From Oryzias latipes (Eukaryota; Chordata; Actinopteri; Beloniformes; Adrianichthyidae), in NCBI RefSeq assembly GCF_002234675.1, contig NC_019879.2, forward strand, positions 1,395,278 through 1,459,277: a DNA stretch of 64,000 bases. The letters run 5' to 3'. Of the stretch, positions 57,000 through 64,000 are shown one piece after another. The position numbers and the translations under genes are program-made. Under the pieces are notes generated by a model. The model ran no database searches. It was given only the letters and a program-made list of their open reading frames with translations, and had not been told where the DNA came from. Position 1 is the first letter of the stretch, and every line of letters starts with the position of its first letter.

Positions 57000-57660
57000 A
57001 GTACTTATGGAACAAATCTCCTGCGATTAACGAACACTGCCTATCATTCCGCTGACAAATATCACAATTGCAAATCTTCTATCTGTGCAAAAGTCAGCGG
57101 GTGCTGGTGCTCGGGTGAGTGTCTGGGTTCCACTGTGGGCAATATTACAAAATGTAGACAAATATAAGAGGAGGGGGTGCCAGGTCATCCCCACACCAAG
57201 ATGATGTATCAGAAGAAAAATGCTCTCCCTAAGTCTGACCCCACACAAACAGAAAGGAGCCAAGCAAGAACTGCCCCTCAGGTTCTAACACAAGTCCCCG
57301 GACACAGGCACTTCACCCAGGGGGAGCCCCAGTCATAGACAGATTGGCTAGAGGCACTTGACCAGTCAGAGCCACCCCTGAGTGTTCAAGTGAGTATCCC
57401 AAATAGTCAAACACTCCAGGCACTGTCCTGCCAGTGGATCCCCCATCCAAAAGACCATCCCCACCAAATAAGACTGGCCAACCACCCTAGGCGTGACAGG
57501 CGTTGGCCAGACTACACGCAGGCCCCAAGAGTACAGTTTCAACCCATCTCAGGACCAGGAGACATCCCCAGACACGGATAGGCAACCCACCAGGGGCAGT
57601 CAGGAACCCAGGCATGAGGATGTCCCCCGCCAGCACCGCACAGCGTGAAGGACTAAATCC
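57000..57660. repeat. C-rich, low-complexity stretch, possible retroposon part
   Basis: Abruptly richer in C and A than its surroundings with many short ccc-cca blocks and no coding signal; it runs directly into the ATGT microsatellite. Confidence 0.35.
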
Positions 57661-57661
57661 C

Positions 57662-57663
<2 letters not shown>

Positions 57664-57692
<29 letters not shown>

Positions 57693-57872
57693 TGTATGTA
57701 TGTATGTATGTATGTATGTATGTATGTATGTATGTATGTATGTATGTATGTATGTATGTATGTATGTATGTATGTATGTATGTATGTATGTATGTATGTA
57801 TGTATGTATGTATGTATGTATGTATGTATGTATGTATGTATGTATGTATGTATGTATGTATGTACGTATATG
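57664..57872. repeat. (ATGT)n microsatellite, about 52 repeats
   Basis: Near-perfect tetranucleotide tract; gives spurious open frames in several phases on both strands. Confidence 0.98.
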
Positions 57873-58747
57873 TATGTGCCGATCCATAAACCTAGGACAA
57901 ACATGAAAATAATGACGATTTTTTTTCTGAGGCCACCTAATTTTTTTCAGTGTTCTAGTACCTAAGGAAAAGGTGGTCCCCGCAACTGATGACCACAAAA
58001 TTGGTACCCACAGAAGATGGAAACCAGTATGTGTGTGTGCGTGTGTGTGCATGTACGCGAGTCAGGTGCTCCTTAGCAGCACCATGGTGGGAGGGGCTAC
58101 ACCTGTGCAGTAAACTAATTAGCTCATCCTGCCACACATTCAATTCTGTAAAGTCGAGCCCAGAGTCTGAAAGATAACTAGATGTGTTTGCTATGGAAAG
58201 GATAAAGCTCAGTCAACAACAAGAGGCCGTTGCAGCAGTGAGATGTTTTGTCAGAGGGTAAATGTCTTCCATGGCTACTAACAGTAACTGCTGCATGTGT
58301 CCATCAAAAATCTGTCCCCCAGCTGACCTCTAAGGGTTAAGGTTTGGGGTTAGACACGGCTGCCTAGGATGTTGGTCTCCCCCTTCACACTAAAACTTCA
58401 GATTCTCCATGGGACTTCTAGAATAATGTGAAACAAGTAGTGATGGACAGCAGCAGATCTGTCCTTACTTATTGTCATTGCCCAAATTCAGCATGAACAG
58501 AGAAAATAAAGGGGCCCTATTCATAATTTATGCATCAGCAACCCCCTCCTTCGATATCTACCAAGGTCATGTGACCAAGGATAAACTCGAGCCATCCTCT
58601 GGGTCACTGGGTGTTTCTTTGTGGTAAAATGTGTTCAAGGGCTTCCAGCAGTGGCTGTCTGCTTAGGTATTTAGGTTGAGCAGACCGTGGGCCCTCCCCC
58701 CGCCTTTTTTGCTGATCATGTGATTGGTCTTACTGTCTGCCCTGCAG
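57873..58747. other. Intergenic or mlph upstream sequence, nothing recognised
   Basis: A GT-rich stretch around 58030-58050; otherwise no feature seen. Confidence 0.4.
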
Positions 58748-58803
58748 TCATTCAGGACCAGCTTTAGGGGAAACTGCCTCCAGGCTGCAGGACCACTCCA
58801 GAG
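58748..58803 (+). other. mlph: Candidate 5' UTR exon of mlph
   Basis: A 56-base segment bounded by TGCCCTGCAG and CCAGAG/GTAAGTC, both strong splice consensus sites, 3.5 kb upstream of the mlph start exon. Since that exon begins with an acceptor, upstream non-coding exon(s) must exist. No transcript evidence; inference only. Confidence 0.25.
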
Positions 58804-59814
58804 GTAAGTCAGGGTGTTGTCATGATCTGGTGGTGTTTGGGACCACATATTAGTGTTTTCTATGCTTTACCTATTTTAAAATCCATATTACAGTTATTGA
58901 TCCGGGTTTCATTAAACGCTTCATTGGTTGTAACAAATTTGCCCGATTCATTTAAACTTTGTTGAGCTGCTACTGCCTTTATATGGGCCGTCCAGATGGT
59001 GCGTTTGTGATTTTTCCATGTCAGTTTTAGATTTATTCTGAACGGATTCTGCCTTGACTTTCAACTGTATGTTTACAGACTGTTTACCATCCTATCAGGA
59101 TCTCCTGGCAAAAGCAGCAAAGAAGGTAGAACCCTGAGCAAGATATTAATCAACAGTTTGTGTTTTCTTCTTCACGTAGTGTTAGTGTTAAGAGGGTTGT
59201 GTGCTGAAATTAACTGTGAGAAAAGTTGTGTTTTCTTTAGCTAAAGAATTCTGATATGTTTTGTTTTTAAGTTGATTTCCTCGTGTCATGCTTTTCCTCA
59301 TCAGTGGTCACTTGGAGGCAGAAATTAGATTAAGCAGCCCCTTGAGGTCAGATTACTTTTTTTAGGCCCAGTGAAAAACAAAACAATTAGGCAAAGATCA
59401 TCCATGACTCTCTTTAGAATATCATTGTCTAACCGTGTTCAGGTGGTCTGACAGAATCATAGTATAAGTTCTGCTTTATGGTGACGTTTAGTGTCAGATA
59501 TTCTCAGATCACAGGAATTTCCCAGATACTTCTGCGCAGCACAGATCTCAATCTGCTGTAATGTTCAAACAAAAATCAGAGAAATGGATCCATTTTGAGC
59601 AGAAATGTTTCATTTTGATCGACTGACCTTTCGACTGAAAGCCTTTTATAAACAGACTCATAAAAAATTGAATTGACAAGGATCAGAGTAAAAAGTCCAA
59701 AGACTAGTCTGCTTTAATGTCACTATTGTTGGATTCTGTGTGTTTGTCATGGATTATTGTCTTTTGTTCTTTTTGTGTATTTCTGTTGTCCTGGTTTTAC
59801 TTTTGCGTTTGGCC

Positions 59815-60115
59815 TTCTTGCCAGCTCATCACTGGAAATGAGAACTTGCTCTCAACTCCTGGTAAAATAAAGGTTAAATTAAAAAAATCTATATTTAATA
59901 TGTTGTCAACCTTTCCAAGGTAAATGTCTAGGTGTTATCCTTGACAGATCTTCATCATTGAGTCCCTTATGAATCGCATCTCTCTATCTACATATTTCTC
60001 TCGATGTAACATCGGTTGCTTCTTTTCTCTGTCCATCCAAAGACTTATCACCTCCTGTAATGACTGCTGTCACACACCCTACCCCACCCCCACACCCCCA
60101 AAAAACCTCCTTCAA
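59815..60115 (+). pseudogene. Possible LINE fragments (3' tail and decayed reverse transcriptase end)
   Basis: 59840-59895 resembles a fish retroposon tail (gagaacttgctctcaactcc then ggtaaaataaaggttaaatt). Further on, broken frames give LGVILDRSS and LITSCNDCCH, reminiscent of the C-terminal reverse-transcriptase region of LINEs. Heavily degraded; low confidence. Confidence 0.35.
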
Positions 60116-60789
60116 AAACTACAATAGTCTGTCTTTTAGAGATTGAAGATGCTTTTCTCACAGACCATCAAAGATGAAGATCAGTTATGTCAGCTGCTCA
60201 GTGTTAGCTTAGTGTTTAGCCACTATGTATGATGGAGTTTATGTCCTGAAATGTGAAGAGGCCTTCTCACTTTAGGTGTTCTGCAGTCGCAGGCGGGACT
60301 GAGAACACCTTTGTTTGAGGCGATGTCACCGCACCAAGGAACCTGAAACCTTTGGCTGAAAGTTAGGCTTCTTCCACAAATAGGCTACAAGCCTTAAGCA
60401 ATGAGCTTGTTATGGAAAAATAATGACAAGCCTCTCCAACATCTCCTCAACCGTTTAAAAAAACATGTAATTTTATGTATTTGTCTCCAATTTTTCAGTT
60501 TTGTCCAACCCAAAAGTTCAACAAACACAGAAGCCGAGATCCTCATGTTTCAGGTTTTACCGTTGAGATTCTGTTTTAATCCTTCTAAGCCAAACAAGGT
60601 GAATCTTTGAACAAAATCCTTCTGTATTTGAATCAAAACTTTTGAGAAAAACATTTCTCTAATGGTTTTGTTAATTTTTTCAGTCAAAGGTACGACAGGA
60701 AAATTATAGCTCATGATTACAAAAGTCTTAAGTTAGTTTAAGAGTGAGAAGCCTAAACGCAGTGGACCTAGCAAAGATAGAGCAATTAT

Positions 60790-62095
60790 CCATACATCCA
60801 TCCATCATTCCATCCATCCATCCATCATTCCATCCATCCATCCATCATTCCATCCATCCATGCATCCATCCATCCATCTTTCCATCCATCCATCCATCCA
60901 TCATTCCATCCATCCATCCATCATTCCATCCATCCATCCATCATTCCATCCATCCATGCATCCATCCATCCATCTTTCTATCCATCCATCCATCCATCAT
61001 TCCATCCATCCATCCATCATTCCATCCATCCATCCATCATTCCATCCATCCATGCATCCATCCATCCATCTTTCCATCCATCCATCCATCCATCCATCAT
61101 TCCATCCATCCATCCATCATTCCATCCATCCATCTTTCCATCCATCCATCCATCCATCATTCCATCCATCCATCCATCATTCTATCCATCCATCCATCAT
61201 TCCATCCATCCATCCATCATTCCATCCATCCATCCATCATTCCATCCATCCATGCATCCATCCATCCATCTTTCCATCCATCCATCCATCCATCCATCAT
61301 TCCATCCATCCATCCATCATTCTATCCATCCATCCATCATTCCATCCATCCATCCATCCATCCATCATTCTATCCATCCATCCATCCATCATTCCATCCA
61401 TCCATCCATCTTTCCATCCATCCATCCATCATTCCATCCATCCATTCATCATTCTATCATTCCATCCATCATTCCATCCATCCATCCATCCATCTTTCCA
61501 TCCATCCATCCATCATTCCATCCATCCATCCATCATTCTATCCATCCATCCATCCATCCATCCATCCATCCATCCATCCATCATTCCATCCATCATTCCA
61601 TCCATCCATCCATCCATCATTCCATCCATCCATCCATCCATCATTCTATCCATCCATCCATCCATCCATCCATCCATCCATCCATCCATCATTCCATCCA
61701 TCATTCCATCCATCCATCCATCATTCCATCCATCCATGCATCCATCTATCCATCCATCCATCATTCCATCCATCCATCCATCTTTCCATCCATCCATCCA
61801 TCCATCCATCATTCCATCCATCCATCCATCATTCTATCCATCCATCCATCCATCATTCCATCCATCCATCCATCATTCCATCCATCCATGCATCCATCCA
61901 TCCATCCATCCATCATTCCATCCATCCATCCATCATTCTATCCATCCATCCATCCATCCATCATTCTATCCATCCATCCATCCATCCATCCATCCATCAT
62001 TCTATCCATCCATCCATCCATCCATCCATCCATCATTCCATCCATCCATGCATCCATCCATCTTTCCATCCATCCATCCATCCATCCATCCATCC
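60790..62095. repeat. (CATC)n-based minisatellite, 1.3 kb
   Basis: Runs of CCAT are interrupted at short intervals by CATT, TCTTT and TGCATC variants, giving a higher-order pattern of repeated blocks. It reads open in all three plus-strand frames as Ile-His-Pro-Ser repeats, an artefact of the tetranucleotide. It ends about 215 bases before the mlph start exon. Confidence 0.97.
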
Positions 62096-62310
62096 AAAAA
62101 AAATGGAAACATGTGTTTTTAAATCTATTTTCTTTCTTTCTCAGTTTTGTTATGTTGGGTATGTTCCTGTTTGTGTGAGGTGAACTTACCTGGAAAAACT
62201 GTGGAAATTTGACTTTTGAAACTAGGATTGTATTTCTTGAGTTTAACTTAGTGCCCAGATAAACATTTTTATCTATTTTTATTTCTCATTATCCCTTTTT
62301 GACCCTGCAG

Positions 62311-62471
62311 CAGGAAATCAGACAGCTTCCAGGCGTCAGCTTCACAATGTCTGGCAGCGCTACAGGCAAAAAGTTGGACCTCTCCAAGCTCACAGATGAG
62401 GAGGCTAAGCATGTGTTGGAAGTTATCCAAAGGGATTTTGACCTGAGGAAGAAGGAGGAAGACAGGCTTGG
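62311..62471 (+). CDS. mlph: Melanophilin, first coding exon
   Basis: Melanophilin links Rab27a on melanosomes to myosin Va for actin-based transport in pigment cells. The ATG at 62347 opens [20 protein letters not shown], then [22 protein letters not shown], the start of the N-terminal Rab27-binding helix (SHD1), very close to human MLPH. The acceptor is GACCCTGCAG/CAGG (5' UTR of 36 bases), the donor GG/GTAAGT. The exon ends after two bases of a codon; the rest, including the FYVE-like zinc finger, lies beyond the window. Fish melanophilins carry a slightly longer start before GKKLDLS than human. Confidence 0.92.
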
Positions 62472-63020
62472 GTAAGTTAGAAAGATCAAAAGTCTCTTCA
62501 TTACCTTTTATTCCCACTTTTAGCACAAAAGACAGATTTTCCTTTTCGTGCATAGTCCACTAAAGGGAAGTTTCACGCTCTCACTTTTGTTTTCATTAAC
62601 TTCGGGAGTTAATCCCTCTGGAATGAAATCTTTTAATCCCCTAGCTTTGTGCCTTTTTCAGTTTATCAGCACATGATAAAAGGCCAATAACCAACATAAA
62701 AGTCATGACAAGTGAATATTTGTTCTATGATTTTACAAACCAATTTAGCAGGGTACAACTGAGGATGATGTAATCTAATCTAGTACATTCACGTGCTGCT
62801 CCTAAATTCAGGTCATTGCTGAGGATTGTGGCAAGACGGACATCCGTTATAAAACCAAAGCCCAGTCAATTACATGAATCACAAAAATACCTCTTATACT
62901 GAATCGATCAAGGATAAGAATGAGTGCTGTTGACCCACAGAGGGCTGGTGGAAAGTAGACTACTGATGGTGGAAGGAGAGAAGGAGTGCATGTTTGCAGG
63001 CAGAGAGAGAGAGAGAGAAA
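62472..63020 (+). other. mlph intron, nothing recognised
   Basis: AT-rich intron sequence after the donor; a short GA run near 63005. Confidence 0.5.
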
Positions 63021-63024
63021 AAGA

Positions 63025-63315
63025 GTTACGGAGGAGAATAGAAACTTTGAATGTAAGGACTTTGACAGAGAAAACTAGAGAATTGGTTGGTGTAATGGAA
63101 AGAAGGGTGGAGACCCTGTTAGTTCATGGGAACCAGATAGAAAGAAAGCAAAGCTATGGAGGGAGCAGCTTCCAGCTGTTTGATCATGGTGTGAACAGAG
63201 AAAGGAAAGGAGAAATCCTGATGGAGGAATGTTCTGGAGGTGAAGAGAGGGTCAGAGGGGATGATGAGTCTGAAGCTGGAAGGGGTTGTGTTGAATATTG
63301 TTTTGGTCGTTATGC
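63025..63315 (+). pseudogene. LINE endonuclease fragment (RTE-like)
   Basis: Plus-strand frames give RRIETLNVRTLTEKTRELVG, FQLFDHGVNRERKGEILMEE and, after a frame shift, MMSLKLEGVVLNIV. These align in order with the apurinic-endonuclease domain of RTE-type LINEs (the TLNVxT start, the FxLFYHGV block and the VMSLKLxxxGxxLNIVSxYAPQ block). Key catalytic motifs are damaged. It is inserted in the mlph intron. Confidence 0.65.
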
Positions 63316-63339
63316 CCCCCCCCACCCCCCCACCCCTGA

Positions 63340-63578
63340 GGTTTCTTCGTTTTTTCCGGAATCCGTTTTTTTTGGGAGTTTTTCCTCACCGCGAAGGGGG
63401 GTCTAAGGGCACGGATGCCAGTATAGCATAGTCAGTTTGTTAGTTCATTTTAGTATTTTCCTATTGAACTCTTTGTATTCGTGATCCTTTTAAGTTCATG
63501 TTTTACTTCGAAGCCCATCGAGACGACTGTTGTTGTGATTTTGGGCTATACAAATAAAATTGAATTGAATTGAATTGT
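63340..63578 (+). mobile_element. Retroposon 3' end with ATTGA-type tail
   Basis: Contains gggagtttttcctcaccgcg, ggtctaagggcac, cgagacgactgttgttgtga and ttttgggctatacaaataaa, ending in repeated attga: a familiar 3' terminus of an abundant teleost retroposon. Confidence 0.6.
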
Positions 63579-63583
63579 ACGGT

Positions 63584-63938
63584 GGCCCAGAAGGGTCACA
63601 ACACAACACATTAACTTTATACACAACACACTAACTTTACACACAACACATTAACTTTACACACAACACATTAACTTTATACACAACACATTAACTTTAC
63701 ACACAACACATTAACTTAACACACAACACATTAACTTAACACACAACACATTAACTCACAACACAACACATTAACTCACAACACAACACAATAACTCACA
63801 ACACAACACATTAACTCACAACACAACACAATAACTCACAACACAACACATTAACTCACAACACAACACATTAACTCATGGCCCAGAAGGGTCACAACAC
63901 AACACATTAACTTACCTCACAACACATTAACTCACAAC
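63584..63938. repeat. 20-bp satellite, about 17 copies
   Basis: Unit acacaacacattaactttac with variants in the last six bases (ttat, ttaac, tcaca) arranged in blocks. The leader gcccagaagggtcacaacac occurs at both 63584 and 63881, so the whole block seems to be duplicated. Confidence 0.95.
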
Positions 63939-64000
63939 GGAAGTAAAGCAGCAATTGAAGTGCTTTTATTCTGAAATTTCTACTGGGCTGAGCAGCTAAC

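Noticed and set aside
57503..58052. Open frames with Met-Tyr-Val-Cys or Ile-His-Thr-Tyr repeats
   Set aside because: Translation of the ATGT microsatellite on either strand.
60744..62183. Plus-strand open frame of 479 codons rich in Ile-His-Pro-Ser
   Set aside because: It is a translation of the CATC minisatellite, open in all frames.
62924..63406. Plus-strand frame of 160 codons as a possible gene
   Set aside because: Its content matches a broken LINE endonuclease inside the mlph intron.

Overview
The window is vertebrate, almost certainly teleost (ray-finned fish), genomic DNA. The evidence is intron-split genes with GT-AG sites, AT-rich introns, and many fish-type interspersed repeats and microsatellites. 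Two genes are recognisable. On the minus strand, from about 36.7 kb down to base 1 and running off the left edge, lies the 5' half of a collagen VI alpha-3 gene (col6a3): a signal-peptide exon followed by a long series of von Willebrand factor A (vWA) exons. On the plus strand, at 62.3 kb, is the first coding exon of melanophilin (mlph). COL6A3 and MLPH are also head-to-head neighbours in human, so the synteny supports both names.

Layout: 1-1908 holds three vWA exons resembling human N2, N3 and N4 (the N2-like one is cut by the window edge). 1968-21571 is a tandem array in which a 1,699-bp unit carrying two different vWA exons (called A and B here) is repeated 11 times, nearly identically, plus one older A copy and a truncated B remnant. 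21659-31739 holds ten diverged single-copy vWA exons. 31740-36562 is a long repeat-rich intron containing a dead vWA exon and two fold-back elements. 36563-36670 is the signal-peptide exon. 36671-62310 has no confident coding exon: it probably holds the 5' non-coding exon(s) of col6a3, the intergenic space and the 5' end of mlph, and is full of transposon remnants, MITEs, a GC-rich block and microsatellites. 62311-62471 is the mlph exon, followed by intron with LINE debris and a 20-bp satellite.

All vWA exons examined have phase 1-1 boundaries, so any number can be added, lost or skipped without breaking the reading frame. Thirty-six vWA exons are visible, against ten N-terminal vWA domains in human COL6A3. 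Two array exons (B4, B6) carry the same one-base deletion, and the first array exon (A1) has lost its usual splice acceptor but has an in-phase replacement. The most remarkable feature of the window is this very recent, still-homogenising expansion of the extracellular N-terminal region of a collagen VI chain.
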